The notes under the pieces are model-generated. The model did not search any database, was not told the DNA's origin, and worked only from the letters and a program-made list of their open reading frames with translations. A DNA stretch of 64,000 nt from Candidatus Aminicenantota bacterium (GTDB lineage: Bacteria > Acidobacteriota > Aminicenantia > Aminicenantales > Saccharicenantaceae): NCBI GenBank assembly GCA_017999365.1, contig JAGNLW010000005.1, positions 1 through 64,000 of the forward strand, given 5' to 3'. Positions 1-8,317 of this stretch are shown here, piece after piece. Positions within the stretch are counted from its first letter, which is position 1. Each line of letters opens with the position of its first letter. Both the position numbers and the translations under genes were made by a program.

Positions 1-130
1 GCTCAGCGGGAATCCGCGGAAGCCTATATCGCGAGCCAACGACACGAGGGGTGGGTGTGCATCCCGGATCGTTTCGACGACGGCGGTTTCACCGGTGGCA
101 ACATGGAGCGGCCCGCCCTCAAGCGGTCGT
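1..130 (+). pseudogene. Serine recombinase fragment (catalytic domain piece), cut by an IS element
   Basis: Frame 1 reads AQRESAEAYIASQRHEGW, then DDGGFTGG and MERPALKR, which are typical of the N-terminal catalytic domain of large serine recombinases (Pin/resolvase superfamily) acting in site-specific recombination. The gene enters from outside the window and matching sequence stops at base 130, exactly where the terminal repeat of the IS3 element begins; the frame then runs into the IS to a stop near 184. No resumption of the recombinase is recognisable on the far side, so the gene is probably dead or the insertion came with a deletion. The family call is confident; the functional state is inferred. 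Confidence 0.75.
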
Positions 131-149
131 TGTCAAGAAAGTTGTCGCA
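131..149 (+). repeat. IS3 terminal inverted repeat, orfB-distal end
   Basis: The sequence TGTCAAGAAAGTTGTCGCA pairs with the inverted copy at 1937-1955 (TGTCAGGATAGTTGTCGCC on the minus strand), 16 of 19 identical. Confidence 0.8.
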
Positions 150-335
150 TTTTTTGACGCAGATGTCTTGTTCTTTCATTCAGCAAAAATCTTAAGAACC
201 GTAATGCGTGGCTTTTTCCTGGCCTGCCCACAAAGTGGTTGCCGGGGTTCGCTTACTTTTGGGGGAAAGCTACTCACCCCGGCAAATCGCACCCCTTTAT
301 GGACAGGCTTGAACCGTAAGGTTTCACCTGCGTTT

Positions 336-1370
336 TCAAGCTGCCAGCTTCTTTTCCGCCGATAAAGATGATTTCTGCGGATTGAGGCTAACCACCTGCG
401 GTGGATTCCAATTGCGACAGTTGCCAGTCCATCGGTCAGGCCGTTTTGCTCTGGCTTCCTCATAAAGAGCAGCTCTACTTTCAAGGATCGCTTTATCTTC
501 ACCTCGGTGGCGTTGCCCCGGGGTGACAAATCTGATGGCGCTATGGCGGTGCTCCTCGTTATACCATCGTTGAAAGCCATCAACCCATAATCGGGCCTCT
601 TCCAGGCTGTCAAATGGTTTGTCGGGAAAGCCCGGATGGTATTTCAGGGTTTTGAACATTGCCTCGGAATATGGGTTGTCATTGCTAACCGACGGACGGC
701 TGAAGGAGGGCATGACGCCCAGCTTCTGTAGTGTAGCCAACATGGTTGCCCCCTTCATGGGAGAGCCGTTGTCCGAGTGCAATATCAGGTCCCTGCCGAA
801 GATCCCTTCTCGAAGGTAACTCTTGCGGAAGGTGTTTGACGCGTGGATGGCGCTTTCCTCGGCATAGACTTCCCAACCTACGATCTTGCGGCTGTAGCTA
901 TCCAGGATCAGGTAGAGGTAGAAGAACACCCCTTTGACCGTGGTAGACAGATAGGTGATATCCCAGCTCCAGATCTGGTTGGGAGCGGTTGCCTCCAGCG
1001 GTTGTGGCCGCGAATGGGTGGGCGCTTTGGCACGTCCCCGACGGGCAACCTGACCCTGTTCACGCAAGACACGATAGAAGGTTGATTCAGAGGCCAGATA
1101 ACGACCTTCATCAGCCAGGGCCGGTACCATCTGGCTGGGCGGCAAATGGGCGAATTCCGGTTTGTTAACGGTCTCAAGTAGTGCGGCTCGCTCCTGTTCC
1201 GAGAGTCGGTTGGCCGGCACCCGGTTGGCTGCCGCGGCTTTACGCCCGTCGGGCTTGAGCTCGCCATGGCAACGATAGCGCTGCAAGGTGCGCATGGAGA
1301 CTCCGACAACTGCGCACGCCTTGGTCAGACGAGCTCCCGCCGTACAGGCTTCTTCAATTAGGGCAATCAT
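336..1370 (-). CDS. IS3-family transposase OrfB (DDE integrase core)
   Basis: This 344-residue protein carries an N-terminal helical region and an rve-type integrase core with the acidic triad visible as WDITYL (first Asp), HSDNG (second Asp) and NPYSEAMFKTLK (Glu). It would cut and join the IS ends. Its ATG overlaps the orfA stop by four bases, and the frame is also open upstream to a slippery A AAA AAG in orfA, so the active product in IS3 elements is normally the OrfAB fusion made by -1 frameshifting. No disabling mutation is seen, so the element may be active. Confidence 0.9.
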   Translation of the reverse strand: MIALIEEACTAGARLTKACAVVGVSMRTLQRYRCHGELKPDGRKAAAANRVPANRLSEQERAALLETVNKPEFAHLPPSQMVPALADEGRYLASESTFYRVLREQGQVARRGRAKAPTHSRPQPLEATAPNQIWSWDITYLSTTVKGVFFYLYLILDSYSRKIVGWEVYAEESAIHASNTFRKSYLREGIFGRDLILHSDNGSPMKGATMLATLQKLGVMPSFSRPSVSNDNPYSEAMFKTLKYHPGFPDKPFDSLEEARLWVDGFQRWYNEEHRHSAIRFVTPGQRHRGEDKAILESRAALYEEARAKRPDRWTGNCRNWNPPQVVSLNPQKSSLSAEKKLAA

Positions 1371-1885
1371 TTCCTGGCGCTCCCGGAGGTCGATTTTTCG
1401 TCCTCGGGCTCCTCCAAGAGCGCCTGGAACTTTTTTTGGAGAACCAACAGCGCCGCCGCTTCGGCCAGCGCCTTCTCCTTGCGGTGCAGTTCTTTCTCCA
1501 ACTGCTTGATGGTTCTGGACTGTTTCTGTAGCTGCTCTCGTTCGGCCTTGCTCGGAGCTTTCGCCAGCCCCTGTACGATAGCCTTCTTCCAGCCGGTAAT
1601 CTGTTCAGGATAGAGACCCTTGCGCCGGCAGTATTCGCTCAGCTCCACTTCGTTCAAGCTGGCGGCTTCTATCACGACGGCAAACTTTTCTTCAGCGCTA
1701 TATTGACCTGGTTGCCAGCCATGACTGGCTTCGCATCTCTGTTCGCGGTACTTTAGCCGCCAGGTGTAAAGGGTATCCTTGGGTATGCCGGTTTCTTTCG
1801 CTACCTCGGGCACGCTGGCGTTGTTCGGGGGTAAAAGCCTGGCGATGATGCTCGCCCTGAATTCTTCTGAGTACTTGGTTGTCAT
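1367..1885 (-). CDS. IS3-family OrfA (helix-turn-helix, leucine-rich coiled region)
   Basis: This 172-residue protein has two helix-turn-helix-like segments (KYSEEFRASIIARLL with IPKDTLYTWRLKYR, then AEEKFAVVIEAASL) and a long charged coiled region near residues 110-160. In IS3 elements OrfA binds the terminal repeats and the coiled region mediates multimerisation. The slippery heptamer for making OrfAB lies near its 3' end. It is longer than the roughly 100 aa of classical IS3 OrfA proteins. Confidence 0.85.
   Translation of the reverse strand: MTTKYSEEFRASIIARLLPPNNASVPEVAKETGIPKDTLYTWRLKYREQRCEASHGWQPGQYSAEEKFAVVIEAASLNEVELSEYCRRKGLYPEQITGWKKAIVQGLAKAPSKAEREQLQKQSRTIKQLEKELHRKEKALAEAAALLVLQKKFQALLEEPEDEKSTSGSARK
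1430..1436 (-). other. Programmed -1 frameshift heptamer A AAA AAG
   Basis: On the minus strand the orfA codons read CAA AAA AAG, giving the classical IS3 slip site A AAA AAG. The -1 frame is open from here to the orfB ATG with no stop, so one slip yields an OrfAB fusion. Confidence 0.7.
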
Positions 1886-1936
1886 CGTCTCCCTTTCTTG
1901 TGCCCCACAAGATTAACACAAAATTTCTCTAAGAGA

Positions 1937-1955
1937 GGCGACAACTATCCTGACA
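1937..1955 (-). repeat. IS3 terminal inverted repeat, orfA-proximal end
   Basis: Partner of the repeat at 131-149; the element begins about 50 bases upstream of the orfA ATG. Confidence 0.8.
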
Positions 1956-1957
1956 CA

Positions 1958-2029
1958 GGGGGCATTGAGGGAACCCGTCTGACCTTTGAGCTGGCAGAGC
2001 GACTTCTCAAATCAGGAGAGGCGCAATGA
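1958..2029 (+). pseudogene. 3' remnant of an unidentified ORF coupled to the HNH gene
   Basis: Immediately after the IS, a frame reads GGIEGTRLTFELAERLL and ends in a TGA that overlaps the ATG of the HNH gene. The overlap suggests translational coupling in the original locus. It could be the far end of the interrupted gene, but I do not recognise it. Confidence 0.25.
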
Positions 2030-2892
2030 GCTTCCCGAAAGATGTCGTCGACTTGGCCCTTGTCGCTGCAGGACGCTGCTGTTGCATCTGCCACAAGTTC
2101 TGTGGCGTCAGGATCGAGACGCATCACATTCGGCCTGTCTCCAAGGGGGGAGACGACAGCTTTGAGAACTGCATTCCCCTCTGTTTTGATTGCCACGCGG
2201 AGGTTGAACACTACAACGATCAGCATCCAAGAGGACGTAAGTTTTCCGAGAGCGAGCTCCGGAAGCATCGTGACACATGGTTCTCGAAAGTCGAAGAGAT
2301 GAATACGCTCACGCCGCTTCCCAGCGATTCGCCCCAGGTCATTCAGGCGGTTTCAGGAAAGGGCAACATGGTTGCCGGACGGGACTTGAACATCCGCACC
2401 GAACGAGTGGTTCGCAAGGCGGTTGTCCAGACCGATCCGGGCGGCAAGCACATTTCAAACACGGTGGCTCGCAAAATCCAGGACCTGGTGAAGGATTATA
2501 TCGATATCCACACGACGGCGGGCAAAGACACACAGCGAGCCGCGCAACGGATTTGGAGCAGCTTGAAAAACGAATTCAACGTGACCAGCTACAAGGAGAT
2601 TCCCGCCCAGGATTCCGACCGCGCAATTCAATGGCTTCAGGCTCAGGTCGCGATGGCAAGACCCAAAATCCGCAGGAAAGCCCCTGATAAATGGAAGGAG
2701 AGTCTCTACAAGCCGATCTACGCACGAGCGGGAGAGCTTGGGATTTCCAAAGACGACCTCTATCTGCTGGCGCAAGAGCGATTGGCCCTCAAGAAACCGA
2801 TCCGATCCCTGAAGGAACTGACGCAGCGCGATCTTCAGCGGCTTCACCATGTTATGATCTATGAAGTCAAGAAGTCCGGGAACAAGCCATGA
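2026..2892 (+). CDS. HNH nuclease-domain protein
   Basis: This 288-residue protein has an N-terminal HNH fold: zinc cysteines around residues 19-22 (CCIC), the HHIRP motif at 33-37, Asn48 and the second knuckle CFDCH at 53-57. HNH domains cleave DNA using one metal ion. A middle stretch (GKGNMVAGRDLNIRTE, near residues 110-125) and a helical C-terminal half including WSSLKNEFNVTSYKEI resemble phage-type ORF6C/antirepressor regions, which is family resemblance by eye only. The GGAGAGG ahead of the ATG supports this start. Its GC is visibly lower than the downstream genes, and with the IS and recombinase it suggests imported mobile DNA. Confidence 0.75.
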   Translation: MSFPKDVVDLALVAAGRCCCICHKFCGVRIETHHIRPVSKGGDDSFENCIPLCFDCHAEVEHYNDQHPRGRKFSESELRKHRDTWFSKVEEMNTLTPLPSDSPQVIQAVSGKGNMVAGRDLNIRTERVVRKAVVQTDPGGKHISNTVARKIQDLVKDYIDIHTTAGKDTQRAAQRIWSSLKNEFNVTSYKEIPAQDSDRAIQWLQAQVAMARPKIRRKAPDKWKESLYKPIYARAGELGISKDDLYLLAQERLALKKPIRSLKELTQRDLQRLHHVMIYEVKKSGNKP

Positions 2893-2999
2893 AATCTGGT
2901 GGTTGTCAGGCAGAGGGATGAAATCCGGGTCAACACCGCTTCCGGTCTGCCGGAACGGCGTGCTCTTTGATAACTCGTTGAATGATAAGCGCTTTCGGA

Positions 3000-3028
3000 T
3001 TGACATCCGAGTGGAGAACGGTTATGAA
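3000..3028 (+). promoter_or_regulatory. Sigma-70-like promoter for the lipoprotein gene
   Basis: TTGACA at 3000-3005, 17-bp spacer, TATGAA at 3023-3028. It lies in the 270-bp gap before the lipoprotein gene, in which I see no gene. Confidence 0.4.
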
Positions 3029-3163
3029 GAGGGTTGCATACGGGGAGCCATTTTTTTCGCCCCCCGATTATTCCCTTGATTCCAGCCTCCCTATTCCGTA
3101 CGATACAGGGATCGGGGCGGCGGGGACCCGACATCCCGGCGCACCCCCCCGAGGAGGTTGCCG

Positions 3164-4219
3164 ATGGTGTGTACGAGGAAGAACGTCCCGCTCCTGCCTA
3201 TCCTGGTCCTCCTGGCTCTCTGGATTCTCCAGAGCTGCGGTGCGGAGCCGCCCGAAGACACGACGCCCAAGCCCTACACGTGCGCGGGGGCGCCAGCGAC
3301 CTGCCTGAGGTTCGGCTCCGGCTGGACCTACGAGGGCGTCGTCATGCCGCACGACCTGACGGTCCCCGACCCCTGGCTCGTCCGCCTCGACGACGGGCGC
3401 ATCAGGCTCTACTGCGGCGTCTCCATCGACGAGGGGGAGAATTGGAACGGCATCGTCAGCTGGATCTCGGACGACGGCCTGCAGTTCACCGAGGAGCCCG
3501 GCTTCCGGCTCCAGGGCTATTCCCTGTTCCAATTCTGCGTCGTTCGCAATCCCGACGCGACCTGGCGGATGTACTGGCTCGACCAGAAGCAGGGCCAGGT
3601 CAACGGTCGGGGCAACAAGGCCATCAAGAGCGCTGTCTCGGTTGACGGCGCCTGGACCTTCACGGAAGAGGCAGGGGAGAGGCTAACCTACTCGGGCACG
3701 GGTTACGAGGTCAACGGCATCTGGTCGGGCAAGGTGATCGCCCTTCCGGGCGGGGGTTTCCGGATGTACTACACGGGCATCGGAGCGGACCACGGCCGGA
3801 GCTTGAGCGCCTTTTCTTCAAACGGCCTCGATTTTGCCAGGGAAGACGGCGTCCGGCTGGACGTCATGTGCCCGCCCGAAGAATCACCGGGCAATGTCAC
3901 GCCGATCATCGACGCTCAAGGGACCTACCACACATTCACCCGGGCCGTCCGCTGCACAGGCGACTATGTCGGCGCGGTGTCCGGGCTGTTCGACGGGCCA
4001 ACGGTCGATGGATTGACCCTCAGTATCGCGGCATCGCCTTATGTCCGCGGTTATTCCAAAGACGGGACGCTGTCCAACCAGGTCGACCCCCAGGACTTCT
4101 GCCCCGTCCAAACGCCGCAGGGCTTGCGTGTCTATTTCATCCTCTACAACTCCGGGAGCAGCAGCCAGATCATACCCGAGACAGCCCTCTACAGCGTCAT
4201 CAACATGTCGATCAGGTAG
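3164..4219 (+). CDS. Predicted secreted lipoprotein with glycosidase/sialidase-like propeller repeats
   Basis: This 351-residue protein starts at the ATG six bases after GAGGAGG, in preference to an upstream TTG. A short basic N-terminus, a hydrophobic run and a lipobox (ILQSC, Cys25) predict lipidation. The rest alternates short beta-rich blocks with repeated motifs (WLVRLDDGRIRLYCG, FRMYYTGIGAD, TYHTFTRAV), the pattern of five-bladed glycoside hydrolase 43/32-like or BNR-type propellers. No catalytic triad could be assigned, so an enzymatic role is unproven. It sits 133 bp upstream of the Pho-controlled porin but has its own promoter-like sequence. Confidence 0.7.
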   Translation: MVCTRKNVPLLPILVLLALWILQSCGAEPPEDTTPKPYTCAGAPATCLRFGSGWTYEGVVMPHDLTVPDPWLVRLDDGRIRLYCGVSIDEGENWNGIVSWISDDGLQFTEEPGFRLQGYSLFQFCVVRNPDATWRMYWLDQKQGQVNGRGNKAIKSAVSVDGAWTFTEEAGERLTYSGTGYEVNGIWSGKVIALPGGGFRMYYTGIGADHGRSLSAFSSNGLDFAREDGVRLDVMCPPEESPGNVTPIIDAQGTYHTFTRAVRCTGDYVGAVSGLFDGPTVDGLTLSIAASPYVRGYSKDGTLSNQVDPQDFCPVQTPQGLRVYFILYNSGSSSQIIPETALYSVINMSIR

Positions 4220-4263
4220 GCCCGGCCGGGCCCGGCCGCGGATTGGCTGGCCGTCGGCCGGAA

Positions 4264-4317
4264 TTAACAGAGAATTGTCCCCGCCTTAATCGTTCCTTAA
4301 TCGAGCCCTCCTATCAT
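4264..4317 (+). promoter_or_regulatory. Pho box (four 11-bp-spaced half-sites) with -10
   Basis: Half-sites TTAACA (4264), TTGTCC (4275), TTAATC (4286) and TTAATC (4297) start exactly 11 bp apart, one helical turn. The last two are part of an exact CTTAATCG repeat. A -10-like TATCAT follows at 4312-4317, about 10 bp after the last half-site, with no separate -35. This is the layout of PhoB/PhoP-activated promoters, in front of a phosphate-type porin and pstS. Confidence 0.75.
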
Positions 4318-4352
4318 GGGCGCGTACAGAAACCATAAAAGGAGTCTAGAGT

Positions 4353-5522
4353 ATGCGCCAAGTCCTGAGAAAGGCCGCCGATGTGGTCCTGGGCCTCCTG
4401 ATGCTGCCCATGGTCAGCCTGATGAGCCTGATGGCCCAGACGACGACCCCGCCCCCCCAGACCTTTTCCGCCACCGTCTACTTCGATTACCGGACGTTCC
4501 TGTCGACCGACGGCCCCGTGACCCTCAAGCCGTCGGCGCCGACGACGGCTTACAAGAACAACGCCTTCGTCTTCCGCCGGGCCTACTTCACCTACGAGAA
4601 CAAGATCAACGACAACCTCAAGTTCCGCTTCCGCATCGACGCCGACAACACCTCCAACGTCACCGGCGTCACCCTGACCGGCTCGCCCGTGACCGGGGTC
4701 ACGACGGCCACGGACGGCAAGCTCCGGCCGTTCTTGAAGCACCTCTATCTCGAGTACGCCAATTTCCTGGTCCCCAAGATGGTCCTGAACGTCGGCATGA
4801 TCGAGACCCTGACCTTCAAGCCGGCCGAGGAGCGCTGGGGCTACCGGAGCGTCGCCAAGACCCTCCTCGACGGCTACCGGGACGTCACCAAGAAGGACAT
4901 CCTGACGACGAGCGCCGACATCGGCGTGACCCTGAAGTACTCCTTCGCCAAGTACTTCCGCGTCGCCGCGGGCGTCTACAACGGCTCCCACTACAGCAAG
5001 GAGGAGACCGACCAGTTCAAGGAGATCGAGCTCCAGGCCCAGATCACGCCCGTCGCCGGGCTCTCGATCGTCGGGTACTACGACGTCGAGCGCAAACTGC
5101 CGGTGGCCTCGCTCCCGGACGAGACCAAGCCCCTGCAGTCCATCTATAAGGTCGACGCCTTCTTCGAGATGGTCAAGGACCTGACCCTCGGCGCCGAGTG
5201 GTTCGTCTTCAAGAACGACCTCTACCAGACCGGCGGCGAGAAGTACGACGTCGGCGGCTGGTCCGTGTTCGGCCGCTATACCGTCAAGCCGGACAAACTA
5301 GCGCTCTTCGCCCGCTACGACGACTACATGCCGAACGACCTCGACCGCGGCCTCGACATGACCCTGCTCATCGCCGGGTTCGACTGGGCCCCCTTCCATC
5401 CCAGCTGGAAGGTCCAGCCCAACATCTGGCTCTACAGCTACGCGGACGGCCTCCGCTACAACGCCTCGGCGACGAGCGACAGGGACGTCTCCTTCAACCT
5501 GACGTTCTTCCTGTCCTTCTGA
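4353..5522 (+). CDS. Outer-membrane porin, phosphate-selective porin (OprO/OprP)-like
   Basis: This 389-residue protein has a signal peptide (cleavage likely after SLMA, near residue 28) and a long series of alternating beta strands rich in aromatic residues, ending in NLTFFLSF with terminal Phe, as in beta-barrel outer-membrane proteins. RTFLSTDG, AYFTYENKINDNLKFRFRID and MVLNVGMIETL follow the pattern of OprO/OprP-type porins. It is 28 bp upstream of pstS and directly behind a Pho box, so it likely lets phosphate cross the outer membrane during starvation. Substrate is inferred from context. GGAG precedes the ATG. Confidence 0.8.
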   Translation: MRQVLRKAADVVLGLLMLPMVSLMSLMAQTTTPPPQTFSATVYFDYRTFLSTDGPVTLKPSAPTTAYKNNAFVFRRAYFTYENKINDNLKFRFRIDADNTSNVTGVTLTGSPVTGVTTATDGKLRPFLKHLYLEYANFLVPKMVLNVGMIETLTFKPAEERWGYRSVAKTLLDGYRDVTKKDILTTSADIGVTLKYSFAKYFRVAAGVYNGSHYSKEETDQFKEIELQAQITPVAGLSIVGYYDVERKLPVASLPDETKPLQSIYKVDAFFEMVKDLTLGAEWFVFKNDLYQTGGEKYDVGGWSVFGRYTVKPDKLALFARYDDYMPNDLDRGLDMTLLIAGFDWAPFHPSWKVQPNIWLYSYADGLRYNASATSDRDVSFNLTFFLSF

Positions 5523-5550
5523 GGCGCGCGGATCCCAAAGGAGAATGAAC

Positions 5551-6441
5551 ATGAAAAAGATCACCCTCATCGCCCTGCTGACCCTGGCCCTCGTGGGCGG
5601 GCTCCTCTTCGGGGCCAAGATGATCCAGGTCAAGGGCTCCGACACCATGGTCAACCTCGTCCAGATCCTGGCCGAGGAATACATGGCCAAGAACCCCAAG
5701 ACCCCCATCGCCGTCCTCGGCGGCGGCTCGGGCACCGGCATCACCGGCCTCATCAATCAGACCTGCGATATCGCCAACTCCTCCCGCGAGTGGCGGCCCA
5801 AGGAGATCGACCAGGCCTGGGACAAGGGCGTCACACCCCGGCCCTTCGTCGTCGCCGTCGACGGCCTGAGCATCGTCGTCAACGAGAAGAACCCGGTCGA
5901 GCAGCTGACCGTGGCCCAGGTCGGGGCCATCTACCGCGGCGAGATCAAGAACTGGAAGGCCGTCGGCGGCCCGAGCCAGGCCGTATCCCTCTACGGCCGG
6001 CAGTCCAACTCCGGCACCTACGTCTTCATGCAGGAGTTCGTCCTCGGCAACAAGAACTATTCGACCGACATGAAGGAGATGAACGGCAACGCCCAGATCA
6101 TCGAGGGCATCATCCAGGACGCGGGCGCCGTCGGCTACGTCGGGGTCGGCTACCTCTTCGACGAGACCGGCCAGGTCCGCAAGGGCCTCAAGGTCCTCAA
6201 GATCTCCAAGGAGCCGAACGGCACCGGCTATATGCCCACCGACAAGGCCGCCGTCGACTCCGGCGCCTACCCGATCTCCCGGCCCCTCTATATGGCCACC
6301 AACGGGAAGCCCAAGGGCGACGTGGCCGCGTTCCTCCAGTGGATCGTCGGGCCCGAGGGCCAGGCCATCGTCGAGCGCGAGGGCTTCTTCACGGTCGGCG
6401 AGGGCAAGTACAAGGCCGCCAACGACAAGAACTTCAAGTGA
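5551..6441 (+). CDS. pstS: Phosphate ABC transporter substrate-binding protein PstS
   Basis: PstS binds phosphate outside the inner membrane and passes it to PstCA. The 296-residue product has a short signal-anchor (MKKITLIALLTLALVGG) and the phosphate-binding blocks KGSDTM, GGGSGTGITGL, CDIANSSREW and RQSNSGTY. The ATG at 5551, eight bases after GGAG, is preferred over the ATG at 5545, which lies one base from the ribosome binding site. It follows the Pho-regulated porin and is separated from pstC by a strong hairpin, which would allow more PstS than permease to be made. Confidence 0.93.
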   Translation: MKKITLIALLTLALVGGLLFGAKMIQVKGSDTMVNLVQILAEEYMAKNPKTPIAVLGGGSGTGITGLINQTCDIANSSREWRPKEIDQAWDKGVTPRPFVVAVDGLSIVVNEKNPVEQLTVAQVGAIYRGEIKNWKAVGGPSQAVSLYGRQSNSGTYVFMQEFVLGNKNYSTDMKEMNGNAQIIEGIIQDAGAVGYVGVGYLFDETGQVRKGLKVLKISKEPNGTGYMPTDKAAVDSGAYPISRPLYMATNGKPKGDVAAFLQWIVGPEGQAIVEREGFFTVGEGKYKAANDKNFK

Positions 6442-6477
6442 CCCGGGCGAAGGACCGGACATAGGACATCACGCGTG

Positions 6478-6515
6478 AGACTGGATACGGCCCTCGAAGG
6501 GGCCGTATCCAGTCT
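6478..6515 (+). terminator. 16-bp perfect hairpin between pstS and pstC
   Basis: Arms at 6478-6493 and 6500-6515 are perfectly complementary (AGACTGGATACGGCCC and its reverse complement) with a 6-base loop. No good T-run follows (GCCTTCTTA), so it may be a partial terminator or an mRNA 3'-end stabiliser for pstS. A -10-like TAGAAT at 6529-6534 could restart transcription for pstC. Confidence 0.65.
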
Positions 6516-6566
6516 GCCTTCTTAGGTATAGAATAAGGCATCGTGACTGAGAGGGGACGACCGGCG

Positions 6567-7460
6567 ATGAAACGCAAGAAGCGGAGCGCCCTGAAGGAAT
6601 CGGCCATCAAGGCCTTCTTCTTCGCCTCCGGCATCACGGCCGTGCTCGTCCTCGTCGGCATCTTCCTGACCCTCGTCGCGACCGCCGTGCCGGCCTTCCG
6701 GGAGATCAAGGTCGCCGAATTCCTCGGCAGCACAAGCTGGGATCCCACCTCCCCGGAGAAGGCCGAATACGGCCTCCTGGCCATGATCGTCAGCACGCTC
6801 ATGGTCACGGCCGGCGCTCTCGTCCTGGCCGTGCCGATCGGGATCGGCGTCGCCGCCTACCTCTCCGACGTCGCGCATTGGCGCGTCCGCGAGGTCCTCA
6901 AGCCGGTCGTCGAGCTCCTGGCCGGCATCCCCTCGGTCGTGGTCGGATTCCTCGGCGTCGTGCTGTTCGGGCCGGTCCTGGCCAAGCTCTTCCACACCGG
7001 CAACGGCCTCAACGCCCTCAACGGCAGCATCCTGCTGGCCATCATGGCCCTGCCGACGATCATCAGCATCTCCGAGGATTCGCTCAGCGCCGTCCCGAAG
7101 GCCTACAACGAGGCCTCCCTGGCCCTGGGCGCTTCGCGCTGGCAGACCCTCGTCCGGGTCAAGCTGCCGGCCGGCCTCTCGGGCATCATCGCCGCCGTCA
7201 TGCTCGGCATGGGCCGGGCGATCGGCGAGACCATGACCGTGCTCATGGCCACGGGCAACGCCCGGTCGTTCCCGACCGGCATGTTCGACGCCGTCCGGAC
7301 CATGACCGCCAACATCGCCATCGAGCTCGGCGAGGTGCCCTATTACACGACCCATTATTACGCCCTCTTCGCCATCGGCCTGGTCCTTTTCGTCATGACC
7401 TTCGCCGTCAACCTCGTTGCCGACCTCGTTCTCCACAAATTCCAGGAGCGGGAACAGTGA
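6567..7460 (+). CDS. pstC: Phosphate ABC transporter permease PstC
   Basis: PstC is one of the two inner-membrane permeases of the Pst transporter. The 297-residue protein has six likely membrane segments and the binding-protein-dependent transport loop ([22 protein letters not shown], from about residue 178). [14 protein letters not shown] and [15 protein letters not shown] are PstC hallmarks. I chose ATG 6567 behind GAGAGGGG; an in-frame GTG at 6543 is the alternative. The stop overlaps the pstA GTG. Confidence 0.92.
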   Translation: MKRKKRSALKESAIKAFFFASGITAVLVLVGIFLTLVATAVPAFREIKVAEFLGSTSWDPTSPEKAEYGLLAMIVSTLMVTAGALVLAVPIGIGVAAYLSDVAHWRVREVLKPVVELLAGIPSVVVGFLGVVLFGPVLAKLFHTGNGLNALNGSILLAIMALPTIISISEDSLSAVPKAYNEASLALGASRWQTLVRVKLPAGLSGIIAAVMLGMGRAIGETMTVLMATGNARSFPTGMFDAVRTMTANIAIELGEVPYYTTHYYALFAIGLVLFVMTFAVNLVADLVLHKFQEREQ

Positions 7461-8317
7461 CCTCGTCCACCCGGAAGAAGATCGTCCAGACCCTCGGCTT
7501 CCTGGCCCTGCGGCTGGCCATGGGTCTCGTCCTGGCCGTCCTGGCCCTCTTCCTCTACGACATCATCAGCAAGGGCCAGGGCGCCGTCACTTGGGAGTTC
7601 CTGACCAAGGCGCCGCGGAAGGGCATGACCGAGGGGGGTATCTTCCCGGCCATCTTCGGCACGTTCCTGGTGACGGTCATCACGGCCCTTCTGGCCATCC
7701 CCCTGGGTATGTCGGCCGCGATCTACCTCCACGAATACGCGCGCCAGACGCGGCTGACCCGGCTCATCCGCCTGTCCATCCGCAACCTGTCCGGCGTCCC
7801 GTCCATCGTCTACGGCCTGTTCGGGGTCATCCTGTTCGTCAACGTCATGGGCTTCGGCACGTCGGTCCTCTCGGCCGGGCTCACCTTGGGATTGATGACC
7901 CTGCCCTGGACCATCACGGCCAGCGAGGAGGCCCTCAAGACCATCCCGAACTCGTACCGGGAAGGGGCCCTGGCCTTGGGCGCGACCAAGTGGCAGATGA
8001 TCCGGACCAACGTCCTGCCCTACGCCGTGCCCGGCATGCTGACCGGGACGGTCCTCGGGCTGGCCCGCGCGGCGGGGGAGACGGCCCCGATCCTGTTCAC
8101 CGGGGCGGCCTTCTTCCTGCCCTTCCTGCCCAAATCCCCGGGCGACCAGTTCATGGCCTTGCCCTATCATCTCTACATCATGGCCACCCAGCACCACGCC
8201 ATCCTCCAGGTCCGGCCGCTGGCGTACGGGACGGCCCTCGTCCTGATCGCCCTGGTCCTGGGCCTGAACATGACGGCCATCATCGTCCGATACCGGCTGA
8301 GAAGGAAACAGCGATGA
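7457..8317 (+). CDS. pstA: Phosphate ABC transporter permease PstA
   Basis: This 286-residue partner of PstC starts at a GTG overlapping the pstC stop (GTGA), showing translational coupling. It has six hydrophobic segments, [16 protein letters not shown], the transport loop [14 protein letters not shown] and [16 protein letters not shown], all typical of PstA. It pairs with PstC and the PstB ATPase. Confidence 0.93.
   Translation: MTSSTRKKIVQTLGFLALRLAMGLVLAVLALFLYDIISKGQGAVTWEFLTKAPRKGMTEGGIFPAIFGTFLVTVITALLAIPLGMSAAIYLHEYARQTRLTRLIRLSIRNLSGVPSIVYGLFGVILFVNVMGFGTSVLSAGLTLGLMTLPWTITASEEALKTIPNSYREGALALGATKWQMIRTNVLPYAVPGMLTGTVLGLARAAGETAPILFTGAAFFLPFLPKSPGDQFMALPYHLYIMATQHHAILQVRPLAYGTALVLIALVLGLNMTAIIVRYRLRRKQR

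Larger units (their letters stand above)
131..1955 (-). mobile_element. IS3-family insertion sequence
   Basis: Two overlapping minus-strand ORFs (orfA with a helix-turn-helix, orfB with a DDE integrase core) lie between imperfect terminal inverted repeats beginning TGTCA, which match at 16 of 19 positions (131-149 and 1937-1955). I see no clear target-site duplication in the flanks. At 1825 bp it is longer than the usual 1.2-1.5 kb IS3 element, because OrfA is long and about 200 bp follow orfB. The element splits a serine-recombinase gene on its left side. Confidence 0.85.
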
